Shown one piece after another: positions 45,350 through 54,957 of a DNA stretch of 64,000 nucleotides. The stretch's first letter is position 1, and each line of letters begins with the position of its first letter. The notes under the pieces were generated by a model that worked only from the letters and a program-made list of their open reading frames with translations, made no database searches and had not been told where the DNA came from. Position numbers and translations under genes: made by a program. Origin of the DNA: Janthinobacterium sp. UMAB-56 (lineage in GTDB: Bacteria; Pseudomonadota; Gammaproteobacteria; Burkholderiales; Burkholderiaceae_D); assembly GCF_900095265.1 (NCBI RefSeq), contig NZ_LT607663.1, positions 62,001 through 126,000 on the forward strand. Direction: 5' to 3'.

Positions 45350-46501
45350 CTACGTCGCGCTTTCCATGGATTCCACTGTGTCGAAAATATGCGCCAGTGC
45401 GCTTTCCATGGCACCGGCAGTCGCGTCGCCGCTCTGGTTGGTGATGATGAAGACCCCCAGCTGATATTGAGGAACGACGTAGGCATAGCTTTGCGCACGT
45501 GGCACGCCGCCATGGTGTACATAATGCGTGCCCAACTGGGGATTGCTACCGATGTTCCAGAAATAGCCTATGCTGAAGTCGTCCTGAAAGCGTGCCAAAG
45601 GCTTGTGCGACTCGACGACGGCAGGATCGGCGCTCAATTGCAGGCGCAGGTACTTCGCCATATCCGGCATGGTCGACTTCACGTTGCCGGCGGCCCCCCA
45701 AGGCAGTTGTGGCATCGGTGTTGTGATGACGGGATTGTCGCTGTGGTAGCCGGGCGCTAGCCGGCCGCTATCCTTGGCGGTGATTCTCAGCCTGGTATCT
45801 TGCATGCCGGCTGCGCGCGCGACGAATTGCGTGAGCAGGACTTCATAAGGCATTGCGTAGATTTTTTCGAGAGTGTGCGCAATGAGTTCGCTACCGGCGC
45901 TTGAATATGCGTAGTCCTTGCCAAGCGGGCCTTTGATGCTGACTGTATGCAAGTCCTGCCAGAATTGCTGTTGTCCGTAGTTGGCGTAGGCTGCATTGAG
46001 CTTTGCCGGCGTGGCGTGTGCGGTGAAATCCTTCAATATGGTGTTCACCTGCATGGGCAGCATGCCCGGCATATTGCTGGTGTGCGTGATCAAATGGCGC
46101 AAGCGCACTGGCTGCCCCTGCGACTGCAGGTTCGGGTAGGCGGCCGGCAGGTACTTTTGTATGGGATCGTCGAGCGCCGCCTTCCCATCAAGCACGGCGT
46201 TCGCCAATAGCAGGCCAGCAAAAGTTTTGCTGACTGAGCCGATTTCATACAGCGTTGTATCGTTCGGCGGATTGGCTTTGCCGGTCTCCAGCTCGCCTTG
46301 ATGCAGAATGAATTCCTTGCCGCGATAAACGACAGCAATCGAGGTCGCGTGTAGCAATTTTGACTGCAGCAGGGTGGTCGCGGTCTGCCGCATGGCCGCA
46401 GGAATATCATGCGCAGGTGCCGTGGCTGCGGGCTTGCAAGCTGCCAGCACGAGTGTCGTTCCAATTATGATTGCGGCGAGTTTGCTCATCATGCGCACCA
46501 T
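45350..46501 (-). CDS. serine beta-lactamase-like lipoprotein hydrolase (class C fold)
   Basis: A 383-residue lipoprotein with lipobox LVLAAC (Cys22). Catalytic SVSK (Ser89, Lys92), YSS in GKDYAYSSAGSEL at the Tyr position, and HHGG near the C terminus mark the class C beta-lactamase/DD-peptidase fold. Members include AmpC and many esterases; true beta-lactamase activity cannot be predicted. Start codons cluster (46501, 46492, 46489), all without a good ribosome binding site. Confidence 0.85.
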   Translation of the reverse strand: MVRMMSKLAAIIIGTTLVLAACKPAATAPAHDIPAAMRQTATTLLQSKLLHATSIAVVYRGKEFILHQGELETGKANPPNDTTLYEIGSVSKTFAGLLLANAVLDGKAALDDPIQKYLPAAYPNLQSQGQPVRLRHLITHTSNMPGMLPMQVNTILKDFTAHATPAKLNAAYANYGQQQFWQDLHTVSIKGPLGKDYAYSSAGSELIAHTLEKIYAMPYEVLLTQFVARAAGMQDTRLRITAKDSGRLAPGYHSDNPVITTPMPQLPWGAAGNVKSTMPDMAKYLRLQLSADPAVVESHKPLARFQDDFSIGYFWNIGSNPQLGTHYVHHGGVPRAQSYAYVVPQYQLGVFIITNQSGDATAGAMESALAHIFDTVESMESAT

Positions 46502-46600
46502 CCAGGGGGGAGGGGCATTCTCGCACAATGGGTTCAGCGGTGACAGAAAAAAGTCACTCGCATGGTTTTTCCAGAGAGTGAACGGCGGTGCTGGATAAAA

Positions 46601-46628
46601 GAAAACGCCACCCGACGGTGGCGTTTTC
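46601..46628 (-). terminator. terminator after glmS
   Basis: GAAAACGCCACC, loop, GGTGGCGTTTTC: a perfect 12-bp stem whose minus-strand end runs into TTTTCTTTTATCC. It lies 32 nt after the glmS stop. Confidence 0.85.
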
Positions 46629-46660
46629 TTCTTGATGGCCCGGGGCGGCACCCGGCCGGC

Positions 46661-48490
46661 TTACTCCACCGTCACCGATTTGGCCAGATTGCGTGGCTTG
46701 TCCACATCCGTACCGCGCGCCAGTGCCGTGTGATAGGCCAGCAATTGCAGCGCAACCACGTGCAGGATAGGCGACAGGTCGCCGTAGTGCTCGGGCAGGC
46801 GGATGACGTGCAAGCCTTCGCCGGAACTGATACGGGAATCGACGTCGGCGAAGACGTACAGCTGGCCGCCGCGGGCGCGTACTTCCTGCATGTTCGATTT
46901 CAGCTTTTCGATCAGGGCGTCGTTCGGCGCGATGGTGACGACGGGCATTTCATTCGTCACCAGGGCCAGCGGGCCATGCTTCAATTCACCGGCCGGGTAC
47001 GCTTCGGCGTGGATGTAGGAAATTTCCTTCAGTTTCAGCGCGCCTTCCAGGGCGATCGGGTAGTGCATGCCGCGGCCCAGGAAGAGGGCGTTTTCCTTGC
47101 GCGCGAATTCCTCGGACCAGGCGATGATCTGCGGTTCCAGCGCCAGCACGGACGCGATGGCGACAGGCAAATGGCGCATGGCTTTCAGGTGCGCCGCTTC
47201 CTGTTCTTCACTCAGGCGGCCATTGACTTGCGCCAGGCACAGGGTCAGCAGGAACAGGCCGGCCAGCTGCGTCGTGAAGGCTTTGGTCGATGCCACGCCC
47301 ACTTCCACGCCGGCGCGCGTAATGTAGGCCAAGGCGCATTCGCGCACCATGGCGCTGGTGGCCACGTTGCAAATGGTCAAGGTGTGCTGCATGCCCAGGC
47401 TGCGCGCATGTTTCAGGGCGGCCAGGGTATCGGCCGTCTCGCCGCTTTGCGAAATCGTCACCACCAGGGTATTCGGATGCGGCACGCTGTCGCGATAGCG
47501 GTATTCGCTGGCCACTTCCACGCTGACAGGCACTTTGGCAATCGCTTCGATCCAGTACTTGGCCGTCATGCCCGCATACGAACTGGTGCCGCAGGCCAGG
47601 ATCAGCACGCGGTCGATCTGCTTGAAGATGGCATAGGCGTTGTCGCCGAACAGTTCCGGCATGATGCCCGTTACGCCTTCGAGCGTGTCGCCGATGGCGC
47701 GCGGCTGTTCAAAAATTTCCTTTTGCATGTAGTGGCGGTACGGACCCAGCTCGGCCGCGCCTGTGTGGGCATGCACGGTCTTCACTTCGCGCTCGACCGG
47801 CTTGCCATCCACGTCGACGATCCAGCAGCGCGACAATTGCAGGTCGACCACATCGCCTTCTTCCAGGTAGATGATCTGGTCCGTCGTGCCGGCCAGGGCC
47901 ATGGCGTCGGAGGCGACAAAATTTTCACCGTTGCCCAGGCCGACGATCAGGGGCGAACCCTGGCGCGCGGCCACCACGCGGTGCGGCTCGTCGCGGCAAA
48001 AGACGGCAATCGCATACGCACCGTCCAGGCGTTTCACGGCCTGCTGCACGGTCTCGAACAGGTCGCCGTTATACATGTGCTCGACCAGGTGGGCGATCAC
48101 TTCCGTATCCGTCTGGCTCTGGAAGACGTAACCGAGGGCCGTCAGTTCGGCGCGCAGTTCGTCATGGTTTTCAATGATGCCGTTATGCACCAGCGCCACG
48201 CGGGCGTTCTCTTCCGTTGGGGAAAAATGCGGGTGGGCATTAAACGAGACAGGGGCGCCATGCGTGGCCCAGCGCGTGTGGGCGATGCCCGTAAAACCGC
48301 TCAAGCCTTCTTCGGCGATCTGCTTTTCCAGCTCGGCCACGCGCGAAGTGGAGCGCGAGCGCTGCAAACGACCATCCGCATGCAGGGCGATGCCGCAGGA
48401 ATCGTAACCGCGGTATTCCAGGCGCTTCAAGCCTTCAACCAGGATGGGAGTGATATTACGTTGCGCTACCGCGCCGACGATGCCGCACAT
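46661..48490 (-). CDS. glmS: glutamine-fructose-6-phosphate aminotransferase
   Basis: A 609-residue Glm[11 protein letters not shown] with the N-terminal nucleophile Cys2, amidotransferase motifs ([23 protein letters not shown]), and two SIS domains ([31 protein letters not shown], ending [13 protein letters not shown]). It makes glucosamine-6-phosphate for peptidoglycan and LPS. glmU lies about 1.3 kb away, beyond an Lrp gene and a DnaA-box-rich gap. No glmS ribozyme is expected or seen. Confidence 0.97.
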   Translation of the reverse strand: MCGIVGAVAQRNITPILVEGLKRLEYRGYDSCGIALHADGRLQRSRSTSRVAELEKQIAEEGLSGFTGIAHTRWATHGAPVSFNAHPHFSPTEENARVALVHNGIIENHDELRAELTALGYVFQSQTDTEVIAHLVEHMYNGDLFETVQQAVKRLDGAYAIAVFCRDEPHRVVAARQGSPLIVGLGNGENFVASDAMALAGTTDQIIYLEEGDVVDLQLSRCWIVDVDGKPVEREVKTVHAHTGAAELGPYRHYMQKEIFEQPRAIGDTLEGVTGIMPELFGDNAYAIFKQIDRVLILACGTSSYAGMTAKYWIEAIAKVPVSVEVASEYRYRDSVPHPNTLVVTISQSGETADTLAALKHARSLGMQHTLTICNVATSAMVRECALAYITRAGVEVGVASTKAFTTQLAGLFLLTLCLAQVNGRLSEEQEAAHLKAMRHLPVAIASVLALEPQIIAWSEEFARKENALFLGRGMHYPIALEGALKLKEISYIHAEAYPAGELKHGPLALVTNEMPVVTIAPNDALIEKLKSNMQEVRARGGQLYVFADVDSRISSGEGLHVIRLPEHYGDLSPILHVVALQLLAYHTALARGTDVDKPRNLAKSVTVE

Positions 48491-48577
48491 GGAAACCTCT
48501 GTCTAAAAATTCATCAATGCAGCATGCTAATGCAGAGCGCATGAAATATGCTTTCTAAATCTGTATATTTTTGACTG

Positions 48578-48609
48578 AATATTTCATCGCCATTTTGTGA
48601 TGAAATATT
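48578..48609. promoter_or_regulatory. 11-bp inverted repeat in the glmS/lrp divergent region
   Basis: AATATTTCATC, 10 nt, GATGAAATATT. A further copy of ATGAAATAT lies at 48541-48549. Probable binding sites for the Lrp-type regulator that starts at 48651. Confidence 0.6.
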
Positions 48610-48650
48610 ATTTCATTTATACTCGATATATTCTCCAATTCGTCAAAATC

Positions 48651-49124
48651 ATGAACAATAGCAATATTACTCTCGACGAGATCGATCGTCGCATCCTGAA
48701 CGCTTTGCAAATTGATGCATCGCAAACCAACAGTGAGCTGGCGCAATCTGTGCATGTTTCGGCGCCCACCTGTTTGCGGAGAGTCAAGCATTTACGGGAA
48801 AGCGGCGTCATCGAGCGGCAAGTGGCCATCGTCGCGCCGCAGATGGTGGGCGCGCGCCTGACCGCCATCGTGGAAATTACGCTCGATGTGCAGGCGGCTG
48901 AACGCATGGAAGAATTCGAACAACTGGTGGCCCAGGAAGCGGCCGTGCTGCAGTGCTATCGCGTCTCGCCCGGGCCAGACTTCGTGCTGATGGTGCAGGT
49001 GGCCGACATGCCCGCCTACCACGCGCTGGCGCATCGCCTGTTTGCCGCGCACGCCAATGTGCGCAACGTAAAAAGCTATTTTTCCACCTTTCGCAGCAAG
49101 TTCGAGACGCGTATCGCCGTCTGA
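48651..49124 (+). CDS. Lrp/AsnC-family transcription regulator
   Basis: A 157-residue protein: helix-turn-helix LDEIDRRILNALQIDASQTN and SELAQSVHVSAPTCLRRVKH, then a RAM/effector domain with GPDFVLMVQVADMPAYHALA. The ATG at 48651 gives the usual Lrp length. It is divergent from glmS across repeats that are likely its own operator; whether it controls glmS is unknown. Confidence 0.92.
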   Translation: MNNSNITLDEIDRRILNALQIDASQTNSELAQSVHVSAPTCLRRVKHLRESGVIERQVAIVAPQMVGARLTAIVEITLDVQAAERMEEFEQLVAQEAAVLQCYRVSPGPDFVLMVQVADMPAYHALAHRLFAAHANVRNVKSYFSTFRSKFETRIAV

Positions 49125-49763
49125 AGCGGGCTGGCAGAGAAGTTATCCCGCCTTATCCCCGGCTTTCCACTCGCTTATGCACAATGTTATCCACACGCTC
49201 TCAAGTGCAAGCTTTTCCGTTCATCACTTTCTGACTCACATAATACGAGCCAGAAACGATTGATCGATGCCTGGCACAGACTTATCCCGACTTATCCGCA
49301 GCTTGCCCACCAGTTAGCAACACGCTTTTTCACAGCTTTACCCACAGGGAAGATCGACACATGCTGCAACAATATCCTTTAAATACAATAACTTAAAAGT
49401 TATTCCTGTATTATCCCTATTTTGCACACAGGTTTATCCACACTTCGGGCTAGCAGCATTGAAGGCTATTTTTCAAGTGACCCCAGCCGAGTCTGCAAGC
49501 CAGCCAAACTCAGCATGAGCTGAAGACTTATACCGTCTTTTCCACCGCTTATACGCAGCTTATACCAGGCTTATCCATCACTTGTCAGCATGCTTGCCCA
49601 CATGCTTATCCACACTCGACACTTCCGTGAAGTGCGGGAGGCGAATCATGGCGTGACTTATCCCGAATTACCAGCCAACTCTCCACAGGATTATCCACAG
49701 GCGTAAAAAAACGCCGCCAGCCCGGACAGGCTGGCGGCGTCATGCGTATTGAAGGCGGTGCGC
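49125..49763 (+). other. gene-free region with clustered DnaA-box-like sequences
   Basis: About 640 bp without a supported gene. Four perfect TTATCCACA boxes lie at 49187-49195, 49434-49442, 49607-49615 and 49691-49699, plus TTATGCACA (49175), TTTTTCACA (49326), TTTTGCACA (49420), TTATCCGCA (49292) and TTACCCACA (49338). In all, roughly eleven TTATCC words occur, all on the plus strand. There is no TAG/TAA trinucleotide tract as in the 63-64 kb region. A DnaA-binding (titration or reactivation) locus is a plausible reading. Confidence 0.65.
49704..49740 (-). terminator. rho-independent terminator of glmU
   Basis: A perfect 12-bp GC stem (ACGCCGCCAGCC / GGCTGGCGGCGT), followed on the minus strand by six T residues; 24 nt after the glmU stop. 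Confidence 0.9.
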
Positions 49764-51140
49764 TTACTTCTTGATTTTCACGGGGCGTGTCCAGCCATCG
49801 ATGGTCACCTGGCGCGCGCGCGAAACGGTCAGCTTGCCGGCCGGCGCATCTTTCGACAAGGTCGTGCCGGCGCCCAGAGTGGCGCCCTTGCCGACGGTGA
49901 CGGGTGCGATCAGCTGGCTGTCACTGCCAATAAAAGCGTCGTCTTCAATGACGGTACGGAATTTATTCACGCCATCGTAGTTGCAGGTAATCGTGCCGGC
50001 GCCGATGTTGACCTTCGAACCGATGGTGGCGTCGCCGATGTAGGCCAGGTGGTTGGCCTTGCTGTGCGCGGCGACCTGGCTGTTTTTCACTTCGACGAAG
50101 TTACCGATATGCACGTCTTCCGCCAGCACCGTGCCCGGGCGCAGGCGCGCGTAAGGCCCGATGATGGAAGCGGCGCCGACGACGGCGTCCTCGATATGGC
50201 AGAACGGCTTGATCTGCGCGCCAGCGGCCACCGTGGCATTGATGATGACGTTGTTGGCGCCCACGCGCACGCCGTCGCCCAGTTCCACGCGGCCTTCGAA
50301 CACACAGCCGACATCGATGGTGACATCGCGGCCGCAAATGAGTTCGCCACGCACGTCGATGCGGGCCGGGTCCAGCAGGGTCACGCCCCGCTCGAGCAAG
50401 GCTTGCGCGATATTGTTCTGGTGTATGCGCTCCAGCTGGGCCAGTTGCACCTTGCTGTTGACGCCCGCCACTTCCCACACGGCGGCCGGGTGGGCCGAGG
50501 TGACGGCCACGCCGTCGGCGACGGCCTGGGCGACGATATCGGTCAGATAGTATTCCCCTTGCGCATTGTCATTCGACAGGGCCGACAGCCATTGCTTGAG
50601 CTGCACGGTGGGTGCGACCATGATGCCGCTGTTGATTTCGCGGATGGCGCGCTCGCTTGGGGACGCGTCCTTTTCCTCGACGATGCGCACGATGGCGCCG
50701 TCTTCTCGCACGATGCGGCCCAGGCCGAACGGATCGTCCTGTTCCACGGTCAAGATGGCCAGATTGTCCGTGCCGGCCGCCTGCACCAGCTGCTGCAGGG
50801 AAGCGGCGCTGGTCAGCGGCACGTCGCCGTACAGGATCAGGGTCGGCACCGTGTCGTCCAGCAAAGACAGCGCTTGCTGCACGGCATGACCGGTACCCAG
50901 CTGCTGCGCCTGCTCAGCGGCATCGATCTGCACGGCATGGCTGGCGTTATAGCCGTCGAGCAACTTCAGCACGGCTGCGCCCCCATGCCCGTAAATCACG
51001 CATAATCGGGACGGCGCCAGGCCGCGCGCCGTGTCGATGACGTGCGACAACAGCGGCTTGCCCGCCAAGGGATGCAATACCTTGGGCAGTGCCGACTGCA
51101 TGCGTTTGCCCATACCGGCAGCGAGAATCACAACGTTCAT
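49764..51140 (-). CDS. glmU: bifunctional UDP-GlcNAc pyrophosphorylase / GlcN-1-P acetyltransferase
   Basis: A 458-residue GlmU: N-terminal [35 protein letters not shown] and a C-terminal left-handed beta-helix of hexapeptide repeats ([33 protein letters not shown]). It completes UDP-GlcNAc synthesis from the GlmS product. Own terminator downstream; divergent from the DUF6279-like gene by 27 nt. Confidence 0.97.
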   Translation of the reverse strand: MNVVILAAGMGKRMQSALPKVLHPLAGKPLLSHVIDTARGLAPSRLCVIYGHGGAAVLKLLDGYNASHAVQIDAAEQAQQLGTGHAVQQALSLLDDTVPTLILYGDVPLTSAASLQQLVQAAGTDNLAILTVEQDDPFGLGRIVREDGAIVRIVEEKDASPSERAIREINSGIMVAPTVQLKQWLSALSNDNAQGEYYLTDIVAQAVADGVAVTSAHPAAVWEVAGVNSKVQLAQLERIHQNNIAQALLERGVTLLDPARIDVRGELICGRDVTIDVGCVFEGRVELGDGVRVGANNVIINATVAAGAQIKPFCHIEDAVVGAASIIGPYARLRPGTVLAEDVHIGNFVEVKNSQVAAHSKANHLAYIGDATIGSKVNIGAGTITCNYDGVNKFRTVIEDDAFIGSDSQLIAPVTVGKGATLGAGTTLSKDAPAGKLTVSRARQVTIDGWTRPVKIKK

Positions 51141-51167
51141 AGAGCGTAATTTTTATAAGTTAAGAAT

Positions 51168-52073
51168 ATGAAAAAGTTTAACACGCAGGCCCCGTCTTCC
51201 ACGCCCTTCAGCCGGTTTTCTTATGTCGTGCTGGCCTTAATGCTGGTCATCGTCGCCGGCTGCAGCGGCTTGCGCCTGGCCTACAACAACGGCGATACCG
51301 TACTGTACTGGTGGCTGAACGCGTATGTCGACCTGGACCGCGACCAGAAGGGCTGGGTACGCGACGATATCGACAAGCTGTTCGATTGGCACCGCAAGAC
51401 GCAATTGAAGGATTACGTGGAAATCCTGCGTACGGGCCAGAAGCAGTTGCAAGGCAGTACCACGCAGGCGGACCTGATGATGGATTACAGCGAGGTCAAG
51501 CAACGTACCCAGGCGCTGTTGCTGAAAGCGGCGCCCGAGCTGGCCGACCTGGCGCGCTCGCTCAAGCCCGAACAAATCACACAGATGGAAAAGAAGTTCA
51601 AGTCGAACAATGATGATTACCGCAAGAAATATCTGAGCGGCGACCAGGAAAAGCGCCAGCAACTGCGCTACAGGAAAGCCATGGAGCAATTCGAACTGTG
51701 GTTCGGCAATTTCAGCAGCGAGCAGGAAGCCCTCATACGCAAGGCGTCCGACGCGCGTCCGCTGAACAATGAGCTCTGGCTCGACGAGCGCATGCGGCGC
51801 CAGCAGAACGTGTTGAACCTGGTCAAAAAAGTCCAGCAGGAAAAGCTCGGCAAGGAAGCGGCCGCGACCTTGATCTCGACCCTGATCAAGGACAGTTTCG
51901 AGCGCCTGGAACATTCAGAGCGCAAGGCCTTCTTCGATGCTTACGAAAGCAGCACGGCGCAGATGGTCTTGACGGCGATCAAGATCGCCACGCCGACGCA
52001 AAAAGCCCACGCCGTCAAGCGCATGCAGGGCTGGATCGACGATTTCAATTCGCTGGCCACGCAAGCCAAATAG
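51168..52073 (+). CDS. DUF6279-like lipoprotein
   Basis: A 301-residue lipoprotein: lipobox LVIVAGC (Cys32) after a long n-region, then a highly charged, helical mature part beginning GLRLAYNNGDTVLYWWLNAY, with DLDRDQKGWVRDDIDKLFDW. This opening is typical of a betaproteobacterial/gammaproteobacterial DUF6279 lipoprotein group of unknown function. It is followed by rsmD after 69 nt. Confidence 0.75.
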   Translation: MKKFNTQAPSSTPFSRFSYVVLALMLVIVAGCSGLRLAYNNGDTVLYWWLNAYVDLDRDQKGWVRDDIDKLFDWHRKTQLKDYVEILRTGQKQLQGSTTQADLMMDYSEVKQRTQALLLKAAPELADLARSLKPEQITQMEKKFKSNNDDYRKKYLSGDQEKRQQLRYRKAMEQFELWFGNFSSEQEALIRKASDARPLNNELWLDERMRRQQNVLNLVKKVQQEKLGKEAAATLISTLIKDSFERLEHSERKAFFDAYESSTAQMVLTAIKIATPTQKAHAVKRMQGWIDDFNSLATQAK

Positions 52074-52142
52074 ACAGGCAGCTCCAGCAGGGGAGAGGGG
52101 GCCATATGCTATAGTGGCCGCCATCGAATTGAAGAAATCCCC

Positions 52143-52802
52143 ATGCAAAAGAAGATTAAAAAACCTGCCAAAGTCCCCGTCCACCACGCGCCGCCACCGA
52201 ACCAGGTACGCATCATCGGCGGCCAGTGGAAGCGTTCCGTGCTGCCTGTTTTGCAGGCACTGGGCTTGCGCCCGACACCGGACCGCGTGCGCGAAACCGT
52301 ATTCAACTGGATCAATCACTTGCGTGACGGCGACTGGGCCAACGCCCAGGTGCTGGACTTGTTCGCCGGCAGCGGCGCACTGGGTTTTGAAGCGGCCAGC
52401 CGCGGCGCCGCCGCCGTCACCATGGTCGATACGCACACGCCCGTGATCCGCCAGCTGGAAGAAAACAAGGCGAAATTGCGCGCCGAGAATGTCCAACTGC
52501 TGCGCGGCGACGCCCTGCTGACGGCGCAAGGCCTGGCATCGCGCGGCCAGCGTTTCGACCTGATCTTCCTCGATCCGCCTTACCAGCAGGATTTCCTCGC
52601 CAAAGTGTTGCCCTTGTGCGCCAACCTGCTCAAGGAAGGCGGCATGATTTACGCGGAATCGGGCTTGCCGCTGGTCTTCGATGAAAGCAGTGCACTGGAA
52701 AAGCCCGAGTGGATGGCACCGTGGGAAGTCATCCGTGCCGACAAGGCAGGCACCGTTTATTATCATTTGCTAACTTACAACAAACTGCCGGCAACTGCCT
52801 GA
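52143..52802 (+). CDS. rsmD: 16S rRNA (guanine-N2)-methyltransferase RsmD
   Basis: A 219-residue enzyme: VRIIGGQWKRSVLPVL, RPTPDRVRETVFNWI, SAM motif VLDLFAGSGALGFEA and catalytic DPPY in LIFLDPPYQQDF. It methylates G966 of 16S rRNA. It precedes coaD, the usual rsmD-coaD arrangement. The first 20 residues are Lys/Pro rich. Confidence 0.95.
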   Translation: MQKKIKKPAKVPVHHAPPPNQVRIIGGQWKRSVLPVLQALGLRPTPDRVRETVFNWINHLRDGDWANAQVLDLFAGSGALGFEAASRGAAAVTMVDTHTPVIRQLEENKAKLRAENVQLLRGDALLTAQGLASRGQRFDLIFLDPPYQQDFLAKVLPLCANLLKEGGMIYAESGLPLVFDESSALEKPEWMAPWEVIRADKAGTVYYHLLTYNKLPATA

Positions 52803-52905
52803 ATCTGCCTATAAATGAGGCAAAAAGGCCCCCAGGCCCGAGGCGAAGCACCAAGGTGGTCACCAATTTCAGGCATAATGCGCGTCTATATTGGTGCATC
52901 GTTAG

Positions 52906-53412
<507 letters not shown>

Positions 53413-53426
53413 GTAAGAGTGAAATC

Positions 53427-53693
53427 ATGGCATTACTGATCACCGACGAATGCATCAATTGCGACATTTGCGAGCCCGAGTGCCCGAATGACGCGATCTA
53501 CATGGGCGCGGAAATCTACGAAATCGACCCCAACAAGTGCACCGAATGCGTGGGCCACTTTGACGAGCCGCAATGCCAGCAAGTGTGCCCCGTCAGTTGC
53601 ATCCCCTTCAATCCCGCCTGGCGCGAAAGCCCGGAGCAGCTGATGGCCAAGTACGAACGCCTGCAGGCCGAACTTCCCGCCGCAAAAACCTGA
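53427..53693 (+). CDS. YfhL-type 2x[4Fe-4S] ferredoxin
   Basis: An 88-residue ferredoxin with CINCDICEPECPNDAI and CTECVGHFDEPQCQQVCPVS, the second cluster having the longer C-x2-C-x8-C-x3-C loop of the YfhL/Allochromatium group. Low-potential electron carrier; partners unknown. Directly after coaD, as commonly found in betaproteobacteria. Confidence 0.93.
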   Translation: MALLITDECINCDICEPECPNDAIYMGAEIYEIDPNKCTECVGHFDEPQCQQVCPVSCIPFNPAWRESPEQLMAKYERLQAELPAAKT

Positions 53694-53800
53694 GCTTTTC
53701 TCCCTCGCCTCTGTTCGTGGCGCCAGCTTCTGCCAACTGTTCTACACTGTGTGCTTGTGCGGACTTATCCACAGCACATGTTTCTCTACGGAGGCAGAAG

Positions 53801-54397
53801 ATGCATAGCAGCACATCGCGTTTGAGCCGCTCCCTGGCCGCCGCCTGCCTGTGCGCCGCCTTGGCACAAGCAGCGCTGGCCGTCGAAGTGGGTGGCGTCA
53901 AACTGGACGACACGGTGCAGCTGGCCAGCCGCGAGTTAAGACTCAACGGCGCCGGCGTGCGCTACAAGGTCATCTTCAAGGTCTACACGATTGCGCTGTA
54001 CCTGCCGGAAAAGAAAACCCAGTTAGCCGACATCCTCGCGCTGCCCGGGCCGCGCCGTCTCGAAATCGTCATGCTGCGCGACATCAGTTCCGACGAGCTT
54101 GGGCTAGCCTTCATGCAGGGCTTGAAGCGTAGTTCCGAGCAGGCCGACCGCACGCGCCTGCTGAGCCAGACAATGCAGTTCGGCGCCATGTTCGAAATGG
54201 TGCCCGGCCTGAAAAAGGGTGACATCCTGACCGTGGACTGGCTGCCGGAAGAGGGGACCTTGTGCAAGTTGAACGGCAAGCAGCTGGGCGACACGGTGCC
54301 GGACCTGGCCTTCTACAATGCGCTGCTGAAAATCTGGATCGGTAACCATCCGGCCGACACCTTGTTGCGCGCGCATTTGCTGGGCGATATGGCCTGA
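53801..54397 (+). CDS. secreted chalcone isomerase-like protein
   Basis: A 198-residue protein: signal peptide (about 1-27, ending AALA), then VEVGGVKLDDTVQLASRELR, YKVIFKVYTIALYLPEKKTQ and GDTVPDLAFYNALLKIWIGN, the bacterial chalcone-isomerase-like (CHI-like, Pfam 16036-type) pattern. It probably binds a lipid or small molecule; catalysis is unproven. The ATG at 53801 follows ACGGAGGC. A perfect TTATCCACA lies 28 nt upstream. Confidence 0.85.
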   Translation: MHSSTSRLSRSLAAACLCAALAQAALAVEVGGVKLDDTVQLASRELRLNGAGVRYKVIFKVYTIALYLPEKKTQLADILALPGPRRLEIVMLRDISSDELGLAFMQGLKRSSEQADRTRLLSQTMQFGAMFEMVPGLKKGDILTVDWLPEEGTLCKLNGKQLGDTVPDLAFYNALLKIWIGNHPADTLLRAHLLGDMA

Positions 54398-54413
54398 AAG
54401 AAAACGCGGGCGT

Positions 54414-54437
54414 AAAAAAAGCCGGCACACGCCGGCT
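54414..54437 (-). terminator. terminator of the 54461-54766 gene
   Basis: AGCCGGC, ACAC, GCCGGCT stem followed on the minus strand by seven T residues. Confidence 0.85.
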
Positions 54438-54460
54438 CGTCACTTGCAACGGTTGAGCAC

Positions 54461-54766
54461 TCAGGCACGCGTCGACAGGGCGCGCAATTCGGCAGCATTG
54501 CTTGGCGATACGCCATCCATATTGCCCAGGGTACGCTTCAAGGCTTGCGCTTCGCGCATCTGCTGGCGCGCCAGACGCTCTTCGCGGCTCAGCTTGGGAC
54601 GCACCAGCAGCACCATGGCGCGGGCGATCCCTACCAGCAAAGGCTTGAACAGCAGGGCGAAAGCGCCCACGGCCACGATCACCAGCACGAGTTGCAGGGC
54701 GTTCAGCAGGGAAATCTCCAGCACGGGTGCGGATACTGCGTACAGGGCGGAGGCGAAGGTAGACAT
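54461..54766 (-). CDS. small membrane protein, unknown function
   Basis: A 101-residue protein with one hydrophobic span (about 18-47, LLNALQLVLVIVAVGAFALL) and a charged helical tail (PKLSREERLARQQMREAQAL). No family recognised. It has its own terminator; the start at 54766 is the best guess, with ATG 54781 also possible. Confidence 0.65.
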   Translation of the reverse strand: MSTFASALYAVSAPVLEISLLNALQLVLVIVAVGAFALLFKPLLVGIARAMVLLVRPKLSREERLARQQMREAQALKRTLGNMDGVSPSNAAELRALSTRA

Positions 54767-54957
54767 ACTGTTCCAGTGCATTATAGAATTTGCCAGTACT
54801 ATAGTGCAGTGCAACATATAAATCTAATTCCATTTCCTGATACCAATTATATGAATCGTGAATGGAAACTGTAATATTTTTTGACGAGTGAAAATATTCG
54901 TGCCCGGCGCGGTTTACACTCTTCAGTAATCAATTCAACTTTTATCTTGGGCTTTCC

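Noticed and set aside
46562-48544. A 660-codon plus-strand frame over glmS
   Set aside because: glmS on the minus strand is complete and unambiguous; the plus frame has no recognisable domain.
49141-49700. Possible CRISPR-like or satellite array because of the many TTATCC words
   Set aside because: Spacing is irregular, repeats are only 6-9 bp and match DnaA boxes, and there are no cas genes.
53765-53773. A single perfect DnaA box upstream of the chalcone-isomerase-like gene
   Set aside because: One isolated 9-mer is not evidence for a functional site, although it lies in an intergenic gap.
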